Positions 23,468-35,021 of a DNA stretch of 64,000 nucleotides are shown piece after piece. This DNA is from Poronia punctata. Lineage: Eukaryota > Ascomycota > Sordariomycetes > Xylariales > Xylariaceae. Position 1 is the first letter of the stretch; each line of letters starts with the position of its first letter. The position numbers and the translations under genes were made by a program. The notes beneath the pieces are model-generated. The model had not been told where the DNA came from. It saw only the letters and a program-made list of their open reading frames with translations, and ran no database searches. The stretch lies in contig MU401558.1 in assembly GCA_022579005.1 (NCBI GenBank), positions 1-64,000 on the forward strand, read 5' to 3'.

Positions 23468-24736
23468 ATGCCAGTTCATCACTTGATGATAGGGACATGG
23501 ACACCCCCGGGGGCTATCTTCACCGTGGCCTTTGACGACGAAAAGTTGACGCTGGAGCTAGTTAAGCGTACAGAGATCCCCCACGATGAGCCCATCTCGT
23601 GGATGACCTTTGACGTAAGTGAAACCAGCCAAGGCTCATGCCGTGGCCCCCCGGTGTCCCGTCGTACCTCTCATTCCATGTTGCTGACCTGGCGAACTAT
23701 TCTTAGCATGCTAAGAGGAATATATACGGCGCGGCCATGAAGAAATGGTCTAGCTTTTCCGTCAAGAGTCCTACAGAGATCATCCATCAAGTCTCACACC
23801 CGATGAACCACGACCGTAAGCCGCCGCTGATATGATAGCGTTCATCCTCGCTTACTTCTAGCATCGCCACTGTGATCTAGCGCTAACGAAGGAAGCCGGC
23901 CTCTAGCGCAGGCAAGCCTGGCTACGACCAACACGCGCGCCATCTTTCTCCTCGCGGCAAAGCAACCTCCTTATGCCGTCTACTGTAACCCCTTTTACTC
24001 GCACGCCGGTCATGGGTCGGTCTTTTCGGTCTCGTCATCTGGTACACTCGCCAAGAATACCCAGAACTATCCGTACCAACCAAATACGGGCATTCACGGA
24101 ATGGCGTTCGACCCGACAGAGACATATCTATACTCGGCCGACCTTAAGGCGAACAAGCTTTGGGTGCATAAGAAGGCGCCTTCTGGCGAAGTGGAGCTCG
24201 TCGGCAGCGTAGACGCTCCGGATGCGAAGGACCATCCACGCTGGGTGGCCATGCACCCCTCGGGGCAGTACCTGTACGCACTTATGGAGGCGGGCAACAG
24301 GCTCTGCGAATACGTGATCGACCCGGCAACACACATGCCCGTGTACACACACCACTCGTACCCTTTGATACCGCCTGGCATCCCCAACCACGACACCATG
24401 TACCGCAGCGACGTCTGCTCGCTGACGCGGTCGGGGCGATACCTGTTCGCAACTAGCCGGGCCAACAGCTTTGACCTGCAAGGCTACATTGCGGCATTCC
24501 GGCTACGGGACTGCGGCTCTATCGAGGAGCAGATTTGCCTGAACCCCACCCCGACGAGCGGCGGTCACAGCAACGCCGTAGCGCCCTGCGACTGGAGTGA
24601 CGAGTGGCTGGCCATCACGGACGACCAGGAGGGCTGGATAGAGATATACCGATGGCGGGACGAGTTCCTAGGGCGGGTGGCACGGTGCCGAATTCCAGAG
24701 CCGGGCTTTGGCATGAATGCGATTTGGTATGATTAG
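23468..24736 (+). CDS. Carboxy-cis,cis-muconate cyclase (3-carboxymuconate lactonizing enzyme)
   Basis: Three exons: 23468-23614, 23707-23815 and 23907-24736, giving 361 residues with frame kept. The introns use GTAAGT and GTAAGC donors with TTAG and CTAG acceptors. The protein closely resembles the Neurospora crassa 3-carboxy-cis,cis-muconate lactonizing enzyme throughout. Recognisable segments are MPVHHLMIGTWTPPGAIF at the start, DEPISWMTFD, GIHGMAFDPTETYLYSAD, DHPRWVAMHPSG and PEPGFGMNAIWYD at the end. This eukaryotic enzyme is a cytosolic seven-bladed beta-propeller, unrelated to the bacterial fumarase-like lactonizing enzyme. It converts 3-carboxymuconate from protocatechuate cleavage to 3-carboxymuconolactone. 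Length matches the family (about 365). It is divergent from the intradiol dioxygenase at 20301-21674, consistent with a shared aromatic-catabolic role. Confidence 0.95.
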
Positions 24737-26280
24737 GTCTTGGCTGTACCAATTATTGACTGCGTAACAGACCGACATGCCTTATCGCTTCCTTTCAGCT
24801 CATGCCAGGCTCCAGCATCGCACCGAGAGCGCGCGCCAAGCCGTGGGGCGGGCGGCACATGAGCGCCAAGGACGGAAGGTATGGCGCGTCTCGCCCCTCC
24901 TTATGCCTGCGATTCGAGCGCAAGTAGATACATGTGAGCTATATCGGCGAATACATATCGAGAGCGCTGCTACGAGCGGACGTTCATAACATCGTCAAAC
25001 TATACTCGGTGTCACTATATCATTTCCTTATCGGAAAGAAACGGCTGCCAGGCTACTCGGTGGACAGGTGACTCTCGGACGATAACGTTTCGCCATTACA
25101 TACCTCTGTATAACGAGACTGTCTCTGCCTGTCTCTCTATCTACAATTCTCAAGAACTGAAAAGGATGGCGATCTGTACGAGTACATAAATATGTGCCTC
25201 GTGTACTTTATGTTTCGTGTGGACACTAGACGCAAATGTCCCAGTCACTTGCGATCGCGACATCTTGATAGGGCCCAATTCCCCGCGACTTATCCTCTTT
25301 TGATACCTATGATGCACGCATTGGATTCTTGATGGCTGGCCCCACGAGAGTTGGGGAAGATATGCCCCGGGATGGTCAAGCTGCAGACGTATTACAGCAT
25401 GATGTAGGTAAGACCAGTGACCCCCTCCAAGATTGTCACAGATCACAGGATAGGTTAGCTTTCCTCGATAAATCCTAGGAAACCTATCCAATCTGACGCG
25501 GGGATCTCGATAGTGCTCCCACGCTAGTATTATTTTGACAGTATGCTACTGCGCTGCAGTGCCTGTATTTGGACGAAGTGACATTTTTTCGAGTTATTTG
25601 AACTTTTTCTCAGTTATTTGTGTGCTGCGTAGATCATCAACATGCATATTATGCGTCTGGATACGACGATAGGTCCTATTCTGGCCGGGATTTTTCGTGT
25701 TCTGTTCAGCTCTTGTCTGAAAATGCCTCTGCGGATTAGGTCGTATGGTGGGATTTTCGGGGAATCGTTGACCAGTCAGTAGACAAATTCAATAGCAACT
25801 GCATGTGAAGCAACCAAATATGCCGTGTTTGGGTAGGTCGGTACATGCAGTAGGTGTCATCGGATGTCACCCGGTAGGGGTCCTCCCCACCGGTACTTGT
25901 TCGGTATACCCTAACCTTCGTACATGGAGGAGGTACCTACAGAATACTTCATGGACTTGCCTGGATCCACCTACTGTGCGCTTTGTCATGATACAAACCC
26001 AATCGCGCCCTCCATCATTTTTGACGACCCAAGCGATAAGTAATACCATGTTACATAACTACCTACATGATTAAAACCACAAGGTAGCTCTCTTGCCTGC
26101 ATCGTTGTTGTTTCCTTTTGTCCATACCACTCGAGAACTAATATTTGTTGTGTCAAGAACTAGTAACGTCAGCGACAAAACTACTACGTAATCGACCGTC
26201 TGTCCAGTAATTTCCACAAAGAAGGACGTCTGTAGTCATTCCTAGCAAAGGTTGGAGAACTAACTACCTATCGGTTGCTC
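24737..26280. other. Intergenic region, no gene recognised
   Basis: About 1.5 kb between the muconate cyclase stop and the CNNM start. Only short frames without family resemblance are present, plus one TACGAGTA octamer near 25178. Confidence 0.6.
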
Positions 26281-28512
26281 ATGTCGACACCTCGCCATAA
26301 TGGCCGTCTTTTACATGCCCGCACAATCGTCGTAGGCTTATCTCGAGCTCTTTTCGCCGGTCTCGCCACTGCCGCCCCCACCTCCGGACCACTACGGCTC
26401 ATTACGCGCGAAGGTCACGACGATGTCGAAGAAGGTGACGGAAGCGCCCTCTGGGTGCTTTATATCATTTCCATGGTCCTCGTCCTGCTAGGCGGTGCCT
26501 TCGCTGGCTTGACGATAGCCCTGATGGGACAGGACGAGATTTATCTCCGGGTCATTTCGCTCGATCAAGAGGAACCCCAACACAACAACGCTCGTCGGGT
26601 CCACGAACTGCTCACCAGCGGCAAGCACTGGGTACTCGTCACTTTGCTACTATCCAACGTCATCGTAAACGAAACGCTACCCGTCGTCCTGGACAGATGT
26701 TTCGGCGGTGGCATCGCTGCCGTGGTTGGCAGCACTGTGTTGATCGGTACGCTATACACGCCCCGCAATCCTTTTTACGAACCATTTGTAATTCGCAGAG
26801 GTGCTTTCTCTTTGCTAACATATCTTGGCTACTAATTAGTAATATTCGGCGAAATTATACCGCAATCTCTGTGCGTGCGTTATGGACTCCAAATCGGCGG
26901 TTACATGGCGAAACCGGTCCAGCTTCTTATGTACTTCATGGCTCCCGTCGCCTGGCCCACAGCAAAGCTTCTCGACTGGCTCCTAGGCGAAGACCATGGC
27001 ACCATATACAAAAAGAGCGGCCTTAAAACGCTTGTGACACTGCACAAAACGCTTGGCGACGTGGACGAGAGATTGAATCAGGACGAGGTCACTATAATAA
27101 GTGCCGTTCTGGATCTCAAACGTAAGGCTGTTGAAGAGGTGATGACGCCCATGAATAAAGTATTCGTCATGTCCGAGGATACCGTGTTGGACGAAGAGAT
27201 GATTGATGGCATTCTTGACGCTGGCTACTCCCGAATCCCTATTCACCAGAGTGGCAATCCGACCAACTTTATTGGCATGCTGCTGGTCAAGATTCTCATC
27301 ACCTACGACCCTGAAGACGGGAAGCGCGTCAAGGACTTCGCTCTTGCCACTCTGCCAGAGACACGCCCTGAGACTAGCTGTCTGGATATCATCAACTTCT
27401 TCCAGGAGGGCAAGTCACATATGGTCCTCATCTCCGAGTACCCGGGTGAAGACCACGGCGCGTTAGGAGTTGTCACGTTGGAGGATGTTATCGAAGAGCT
27501 CATCGGAGAGTAAGTCACGCGACGAGACCAAACCATACCGCTAGCCACTAATGTGTAACGCTGTAGGGAAATCATCGACGAGTCTGACGTTTACGTCGAT
27601 GTACACAAGGCCATTCGCCGAGCCCAACCTGGCCCTCATGCTCGAGTGCAACGCAAGGCCATGAAAGACGCGGGAATAAGAAACGGCGTCCTAATCGACC
27701 TTGCTGAGAATCAAGAAGAGGATGGAGATTTCCGACCCGGACGTACCACACGGACCTCGTCTCTAGGCGGAAGATCTGAGACTCCGGGCTTATCACGCAG
27801 TCCGAAAACGGCTTTGCTTTTAAGGAGAAGCTCTGCCGATCCTGAGGGAAGAACGGTTCATTCGACAGTTCCATCGAAGGCGAACTACGAGGATATGAAA
27901 GATCACTTCAAAAACTTGGGCCCGTCCAACCCGGCATCCAACCCAAAGAGCACGAGGGTCTCGGCAGTAAAGATCAAACCTGGCTCAGGTTCGACACCTT
28001 TCGTCCGGCCAAGTTCCGGCCGGGATATCACCGTCACAGAAGACCTCAACATGGTAGCAGACGAGCAGACCAGCCTGCTGCGGCCCCATTTGACCGTTAA
28101 GGACGCTACTCAGGCCCTCCACCAGAGTCGCTACGGGTCTCCCAACTCTGGGCAGCTAAGTGGGAAAACCGAAGCCATCCCCGGAGACGGTAGCCAGTTA
28201 TCAGACAAGGGACGTGATAGTCCCAGAGGCAAGCTATCTGCATCCAGCAGCTCCGACTCTTCGCAAATAGACGGTATCGAAACCGATCTGATTGCACGCA
28301 AGAGAGGATATGTCCGGAGCGGCAGTATTACAGAAAATATCGTGGAAGCAGGCGGGATCCGAAAAGTGGTCCTAGAAGCTAACACGTCTTCGGAATCCGA
28401 GGGCGAGGACGGTGGTCAAAGTCGAGGAACGAGTACGGCATCCGAGGGGACAAAGAGCTCGGGCGGCGGGAAGAAGAATAAACGGAAGAATCGAAAAGGG
28501 AGGAGGTCATAA
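26281..28512 (+). CDS. MAM3: CNNM/Mam3-type membrane protein (DUF21 plus CBS pair)
   Basis: Three exons: 26281-26746, 26840-27509 and 27567-28512, giving 693 residues, close to yeast Mam3 (706). The introns are 93 and 57 nt. An N-terminal hydrophobic stretch is followed by the DUF21 membrane domain, with segments such as [16 protein letters not shown] and [20 protein letters not shown]-domain pair follows (about 240-400), including [21 protein letters not shown] and [15 protein letters not shown]. The tail is long, Ser/Gly-rich and hydrophilic, and ends in a Lys/Arg-rich stretch ([12 protein letters not shown]). Family members sit in vacuolar or plasma membranes and influence Mg2+, Mn2+ and other divalent-metal handling; here that is inferred from homology. 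The open frame extends two codons upstream via TTG, so the ATG at 26281 was chosen. The predicted disordered tail is not conserved in sequence. Confidence 0.92.
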
Positions 28513-29616
28513 CCGGTGTTAATTTGGGTGGGTCATTTTTCGAGGGTGGTTGGGTCGCACACGCGAGCCATGATCACCTGCATTACATGCCAACTGGCCC
28601 CCATGGTTTGGGGGTCTCTAGCTCAGAACCGAAGCTAAAGTAAATCACCTTGCGAATGGCGCGAGGAACGGCCAGTGTATCACTATCATATTGTAAACTA
28701 GCGCATGATGGAGCTCACGTGTCGAATTTTAAAGCTTTTTGTTTGCTGAAAGATGGGCATGGTTCGGTCGGGGTTACCACCTGTACCGGAACTTTGAAAC
28801 TCATCAGGAAAAATTAACTCATTTGAAAATTGTACCGATTTATTGCCTGGTATAAGGAAGCTCTGTGGCTCGACATCGCAGAAAGGAAAAGTGAACATCA
28901 ACCGAACGGGCGTCCGGACTAGACAAAGGTCATTGAACATGTGTAAACGCTGCATTCCTCGAGTCGGGATGATAAGAGTCCGAGAGAGTCTTGCGCCTGT
29001 CAAAGACGATTATATCTACCGAGCTCCCGAGTTTACTTTCGGTCATTCGGGGTTCTCAGAACCAGGTACGGATGCGCAAGGGTTGTCTCCACGCTGTCAA
29101 CTCTATTTATAGTATCGAATCCCTCCCTCACTACTGGCTAAAAGCATGAAAAGGGAAATAATAAGAAGTGAAATTGGAAGGAGGAAACTTTATATGTCTT
29201 CCGGACGCCTAGACAATATATCTTCTTGTTGTGACAATTTATTTTTATTTTTAATCCTTGTATTGTCGGATGGATTGTTCTTCCGTATGTATTTAGAGAA
29301 GAAGAGCAACCCAAAGTCAAGGAAATTTGCTAAGCTGTATGAATAATTCCGGCTCGGGTTCTAGATGCCTGCCTACCTACATAATATGCCAGGAGATATC
29401 ATGATCATAATCCCTTTTATATAAAAAATACCAGTCCGCGAAAACTCGGCTCTCATCGGGATGTGAAGCAAATTACTCGCGTCTATTTCATTAATTCGTA
29501 TTCTATGTATCATCTCTAGTCTAGTCTAGTCTAGTCTAACTCTAGACATGACAAATCGTAGGCAGGCAGGCAGGCAGGACATCAGTTTACCTATACTCTA
29601 TTTTCAACGAATCCTT
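28513..29616. other. Intergenic region between convergent 3' ends, no gene recognised
   Basis: About 1.1 kb between the stop codons of the convergent CNNM and histidine-phosphatase genes. A CTAGT tandem array lies near 29515-29537 and a GGCAG-type array near 29562-29578. No coding signal is seen. Confidence 0.6.
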
Positions 29617-30596
29617 TTAGGCTGCCGCTTCTTGTTGTTGTTGTTGACGCGAGATCTTCTCGAGACAAACTTGAACCTCCTCGGCGAGGTTATTCTCGAA
29701 AGCATCACGCATGGCCCTCATCTCGGCATCCGTGGGCTCTGTCTCTTCATGTGCGCCTCTGCGATTAATACTCTCGGGCAATTCCTTCAGACTCGCGTTG
29801 GGATCTTGTCCCGTCTTATCCGCGAATTCGTAGGAGCGGTATTCGGTATTTTGCCAGCCGGTCCCTATTTTTTTTTTGTCAAGTGAAGTCGTTTCGTTAG
29901 CAACACACTAACTAACTAACTAACTAACTCCGGGGGGGAGGTTGTTGTTCGATACACACAATACACACACACAAGTGAGAGAAAGAGAGGGGAAAAAAAA
30001 AAAAAAAAAAACTCACCGTGTCCGGAAGCAATCCCCCTCCAATCTTCGGTAATGAAATGCAAGATCCCCCCATGCGTAACAAGCACAACATGAGCATCCT
30101 CATCCGCATCACCCGTCTGCTGCTTGACCAGATCCCTCAACCATAATCTCGCCCGTCGAGTCCTCGTCTCGAGTTTTCCCGGCTCCGGGAAATTATCCGA
30201 CTCGGGCGACTTATCGTTCCAATCACCCCCCACAAGACTGAAATCGACCTCATCGTCGCCAAACTCTTCTTTTAGTTTCTCCTTGTCGGTTCCGACGTCG
30301 CATGGGTATAGCGAGACTTCTTGCGCGTCTTGTAACGCGATGATTTTCTTCTTCTTCTTCTTCTCCTTGTTGTTGTCATCGTCGTCGCCAAAAGAGAGCT
30401 TGCAAGTGTAGATTGTGCGACGGAGAGGCGAGGCGATGAGATGGGTGAGTTTGTCGTGGTAGGGAAAGGTGTTGCGGAGTTCCGAGCATTGTTTCTTGCC
30501 CAGGTCTGTTAGGTCCGGGTCTCTCATCCATTGGTTCTCTAGACGGAGGTTGTGGTAGCCTTGGGCGTGGCGGACTAGATGGATGACTGGTGCCAT
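29617..30596 (-). CDS. Histidine phosphatase superfamily (phosphoglycerate-mutase-like) protein
   Basis: Two exons: 30596-30017 and 29864-29617, across a 152-nt intron (GTGAGT...ATAG), encode 275 residues. The N-terminal HLVRHAQGYHN carries the RHG-type motif with the phospho-accepting histidine. ASPLRRTIYTC supplies the second conserved Arg. VVLVTHGGILH near residue 180 supplies the second catalytic His. After the splice the protein continues GTGWQNTEYRSYEF and ends in a Gln run (QQQQQ). Fungal members of this branch are often called phosphoglycerate mutase family or Pmu1-like; the true substrate is unknown and glycolytic mutase activity should not be assumed. An internal DDDD/KKKKKK insertion near residue 72 is encoded by a CTT-rich microsatellite. 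The intron holds a long T run and a GTTA repeat. Confidence 0.88.
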
Positions 30597-31567
30597 GACT
30601 TCTTTTATTTTATTTCCCCTGATTCCTTTTTCTGTCTTGTGCTATGTACGCTTTATTCATCCAAATCTTGAAAAGGACAAGAATAACAAACGAATTGCTA
30701 ATTCTTATATCAACGGTGATAAACAGTGTGCACGAGTATTTTAGTGAATAAAAGCACTCAAGGCAAACAAAACGTTCCCAAGTAAAAAAGGTTTTCTTGA
30801 TTGACCAAGTCATACACGTATGAGCAAGCTGTAAGATGGGGCCGGTGACATATGTTTCGGAGCTAAAAAGATGTGGAGACTAAAAGCAGGATGCACTTAC
30901 TTACTGGGTCATTTCGTCCGTAATGAAGTCAGGGCCTATCTACTCGTACCTACCTACATATCGTAGTCTACGAGTACTCGTAAGAAAATGGAAAGTCCCC
31001 TGGAGCAAACCAAAAAGCCAAGGCAACGGCGAGCAATCTTGCCGAATCACTACCCCGGCGCCCTATCCAGATTTTCAACGTATGACTGATCTTCTGGTCC
31101 CGATCTCGGCACCGGGTCCCGGTCCGGACTTTGCACCCACAGTCGCGAGGCATCTGATTTGGTCAAGACGCCACTTTTAAAAGTCCAGAATCAATATTTC
31201 GGTACCCACGTAAGCGCGTACTCGTAAATGTTCATACGAGTACATCTTTGCTTATGGAATGGTACTGTAGTAGAAAACGGCTGCCACGTAGTCAAGATTA
31301 GAGGCCGTGGGCACTCCACGACTGAAGATTGAACCGATACACTGAGATATTAATGAACCTAATCACAAACCAAAAGTGTCCCCTGAAGAACATAGTTTTA
31401 GAGTGCAAATAATCTCGGCCTGGATTAGCCTACATACACGAAGTTTGATCTAACTCCCAACCCGTAATATGTCCTCGTCAAAGGGGGCAGTGAAATATCA
31501 TGAAATTGATTATTATACTGGTACTCGTAGACTCACGTGCTAGTATTTAATTCGAGCTTGAATGCCA
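30597..31567. other. Intergenic region, no gene recognised
   Basis: About 1 kb upstream of the histidine-phosphatase gene. It is dense in the octamer TACGAGTA/TACTCGTA (near 30945, 31210, 31233 and 31522). A perfect 14-bp palindrome TACGAGTACTCGTA lies at 30969-30982. No coding signal. Confidence 0.6.
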
Positions 31568-31575
31568 GTGTCAGG

Positions 31576-32015
31576 TAGCCCACCTACGTCTACCTTGAAA
31601 AATTCCTACATCCAAGGAGTTTCTCTACTTAGTGCACGTTAGCCCCTTCCTTTTAAATGTTTTTATGGTACAGCGCCTTAGCATGTACCTTTGAAATTAA
31701 TGACTTCTAATTAACATAGGTAGTACTTATAAGCAGGTATGTATACATGTTTAAAAATAATATAAAGGAGTATAGGCGCAGGTATAGATAGCAGGTATAG
31801 ATGGCAGGTATGGATAGCAGGTATAGATAGCAGGTATAGATAGCAGGTATGGCAGGTATAGCAGGTATAGCAGTATGGCAGGTTATGTTATTTGTCTTTT
31901 AAATACTTAGGCAAAAGACGCTGCGTTGCGATCTGCATGCTGGCGTTGAGTATTGGGACCTAAGTAGAGAACTCCTTAGATGTAGGAACTTTTCAAGGTA
32001 GACGTAGGTGGGCTA
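31576..32015. mobile_element. hAT-like MITE, 440 bp, with 8-bp target-site duplication
   Basis: The element begins TAGCCCACCTACGTCTACC and ends with the inverted complement of the same sequence. The terminal inverted repeats are about 57 bases long and differ at only a few positions. The element is flanked on both sides by the same octamer, GTGTCAGG (31568-31575 and 32016-32023), which reads as an 8-bp target-site duplication. Eight-base duplications and TA/CA-G ends are characteristic of hAT-superfamily transposons. There is no transposase, so it would need one in trans. The interior holds a GCAGGTATA-type minisatellite. Confidence 0.88.
31778..31887. repeat. Minisatellite of 13-bp and 9-bp GCAGGTAT units
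   Basis: About five 13-base units (GCAGGTATAGATA and variants) are followed by about four shorter 9-base units (GCAGGTATA and variants). The array lies inside the hAT-like MITE at 31576-32015, so it probably expanded within the element. Confidence 0.85.
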
Positions 32016-32023
32016 GTGTCAGG

Positions 32024-33042
32024 GGCCTTGTGAGACGGTATACTAGAACCGAACCAAGCGATTAGGAAGTACGGGTCGATAAATGCTTAATAAGCGGCTA
32101 ATTGGACGACGCTTTGGTACAATGTTTATCGTAATCATAGTTTCAGGGGAAATGACCAGGCCCCCAGGACCCTAAAACAGTACGCGTAGAATTCTTGACC
32201 TCCAGCCTTGCTCCCTTACGTTAACAGTGGAAAAACAGTACACCAAATAGTCGCTATCTCGGTGGTAACAATGCCATACGAGTAGCCGGTTGGGACTAAT
32301 TTTTTTGTTTAAAAAAAAAAAACCCACACGTAGGACGCCGGGGAAATGTTCTGTTTGGGGTCGCAAAAGCAAAAAAACCAGGAAGTCACATGAGTGCCTA
32401 CCTCGCATTGGATCCATGCCTCTTCGGGTTCCATATGTAGGTATTCCGACCCTGTTATCAGGTTCTTCGTCTTTTAAAGAAGCCAAGATAAAGACGTAAA
32501 TTACCACGTAGGTACCGGTAACGTCAGGTGGAAGTACCTTGTACGTATATGATAGGCCTGTAGAGACCGTACCACCTGGACGGCTGTACTTCGGGAGGTG
32601 GTTACCAGAACATGAGGGCTGTCTCGGCAGTCTGTTGAGGGGTCTGGACTTGAAGGGGAATAGGGTCAGCCAGGCGTCTGTGCAGTACCGCCTGCGGGCA
32701 CTAACGAACCCCCCATCTTCGAGCAATGTCGAATAAATTGGCTGGGTTTAGCGCGTACCCACTGCCCAATCGATACTGTTTCCCCAAGCTCCACACACTT
32801 TACTCCTGTCTCGTTATCCCATCCTTCAACAACAATCTTGACGATCACATCAAGCTTCAGAAACTTAAAAGTCTCTTCTCGTCTCGCAAGATCGTACCCT
32901 CAAATCTCAAACACATTCTTCTCTTGCGTTTCCTAGCGAACAGCGGCTTGGAACAACTGATAAAATGGGTGGGATACGTCCGGAGTCCCTGTTCATTGCA
33001 CCACCTCATTTTTCCCAACTGGCTTCTTCTGTTGCGACGACG
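32024..33042. other. Intergenic region, no gene recognised
   Basis: About 1 kb between the MITE and the small-protein gene. A 184-codon frame on the minus strand (32172-32726) is not family-like and is probably chance. One TACGAGTA octamer lies near 32276. The last 250 bases are probably promoter and 5' untranslated region of the gene at 33043. Confidence 0.5.
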
Positions 33043-33713
33043 ATGGCTGAACTTCTCTGTTCGTATCGGACATCGTCGTCAATGCGGATGAGCATTTTCC
33101 CTTTGCTTCCCCTTTGCTTCCTGTCGCTTGGCCAGATATGACGAATCACATTCGGACCCCATCGCTTACCATGGTACCACGTACGCTGACTGACTTTGGT
33201 ATCTTGTACAGCGCCGAAAGCCCTTACTAGCCTGAAGGCTAAGTTCAGAGCCATCTTTAAGAAGAAGGACAAGAAGACTGCGGCTCAGGAGGGTGAGACT
33301 GAGGTTGACACTACCGGTGGTGAGTAAATCGTATAATCGCACACGCTGTCTCGGGCTTGACCCTGGGATACCGCGGCATATGCGGAAGCATGATACTAAT
33401 CCACGTGTGTAGTCGCTGTCGCCGATGCCACTGGCGAAGGAGTAGGCCATGCCGAGCAGCCCGTTACGGCTGACGCCAACGCTGGTAAGTTGACATTCCT
33501 TGCCATCAGTGCATTGCCGGCACTAGTTGGTATCATGAGACCACGTGACCCACGGTGCACTTTCCACCCATGATCCAAATAGTTGCTAACCTCCTAGCAT
33601 CATGTGTCACAGCCCCAGTCTTGCCCGGTACCGACACCACTGCAGTCCCGGAGGCCCCCGTCTCCGCCGAGCCCATTACTGCAACTGAGACCAAGCCGGC
33701 TGGTACTGCCTAA
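33043..33713 (+). CDS. Small 98-residue protein with basic head and acidic Ala/Thr/Pro tail
   Basis: Proposed exons: 33043-33058, 33212-33319, 33413-33484 and 33613-33713. All three introns are in phase 1 with GT...AG ends, and together they leave one open frame ending in TAA. The second exon encodes the most distinctive part, PKALTSLKAKFRAIFKKKDK, a short amphipathic, strongly basic segment. Exons 3 and 4 encode an Ala/Thr/Val/Glu/Pro-rich, mildly acidic tail ending in KPAGTA. Short fungal proteins with a similar basic LKAK...FKKK segment followed by a low-complexity tail exist, but I know of no assigned function. Exons 2-4 are well supported by mutual frame and splice agreement. The 16-base first exon is a best guess (its donor GTTCGT is the same as one used in the ABC gene), so the first five residues may be wrong. 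Confidence 0.65.
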
Positions 33714-35021
33714 ATGCGTTGCAGCAATCTGAAGACCACTCGAGATGGAATACCGAAGCTTGGGTGAAACAACGACATGGGTAGCAGGCATGGGAGATAC
33801 CGGAGTTCTTTTCACTTCTTTCGAGTAGTCATGATGCTATCCTGATGGATCATCATTTGATGCGATGCTTTATTTTCATGGTTTTGGCGAGGGCGAAATA
33901 TGCGACGGAAAGCAAAGTTGATTGATTGATGGAGTTTGAGATTCAGATACCCTCTCGTGGATAACCACCAGATATATTCTGGTCCCCAAATACAAAATAC
34001 GCTAGGGATTGCGTATCGATAACGTAATTGTCCTTCTTTTTGCAGTGAAAACTCCACCAGTGACGTGCGCTAGCGAGCCGATCTAGCCGAGGCTATCTAC
34101 GCTTTTCCCTTTGTTGCCTAGCGTGTCCCAAGGTGGTCAACACGTCATAGGCTTCACAAGACTGTCTCAACGCTCACTTTGATCCTTTGATACCAAAAAT
34201 AACCTCATGATTCCAGAGATGCAAGATTCGCATATTTCTGGTACTAAAATACATCTATAAGCTTCTTCAAGGCTTCCGACCAGGAAGCCACGAGCTGAAA
34301 GAGCCGAGGGACAAACTCGCTCGTGTTGTGTACAGAAGCAGACGATGGAGGGCGAGGCAGCCAAGGCTCTACGAAATGGTTCTACCACAAGGATGCTTCA
34401 CGAATATCTTATTCTCCTCATTTACAGCCATCCTGCAAGGTAGCCTGAGTCTAGATACATGGGAGAAGAAGCAGGATTGAAGTACTGTTAGAGGCAAAGG
34501 CAACGCAGTGGTCACAGTCAGGAACCAATCTCTCTCAATCGTATCCTTGGACGTCAGAACATTCAAGAGGTACACGCAAGCACGTAGATTAGGATTTGTA
34601 TAGAACGGGTGTTCAGATGTGTTGGGAACAGCCGTGTCTGCGCGGAGCTTTGCATTCTACTCGTAAGAGTTATGTGCAAAGGCTGATGCTAATTATCTAT
34701 AGGTACTGGTGTGGTGATAGGAATCCCCAAGTCTAAAGCTGACTGGCAAGAAGCAGGGAGTAGATACGAAGGTTGTTGATGTAGTTGCAGCCCGAAGTCA
34801 AGATCTGATCGGACTGAGCATGGTAGGAAAATTATCCAATAGTGTGGTATTTTTATCTGTGCTATCCTTCTGTTCCCAACAACCGCCAATGCATGCCCAG
34901 GTGACGACTGCATTTGGCTATAGCATAGGAGAGAATATGGGATAGCATGCTTTAGAGGCTCTAAGGTTTGCTTCAGCCTCGGTCCAGCCATAGCCCTCCA
35001 ACTGTAAAAGTACACGGGTAC
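33714..35021. other. Intergenic region between convergent 3' ends, no gene recognised
   Basis: About 1.3 kb between the small-protein stop codon and the PTPA stop codon. Open frames are short and none resembles a family. One TACTCGTA octamer lies near 34662. Confidence 0.6.

Noticed and set aside
31778..31887. A possible CRISPR-like array
   Set aside because: The unit is 9-13 bases with no unique spacers, and the setting is a fungal genome. It is a minisatellite inside the MITE.
32172..32726. A 184-codon minus-strand frame
   Set aside because: Overlaps low-complexity A/T runs, has no family resemblance and lacks coding-like composition.
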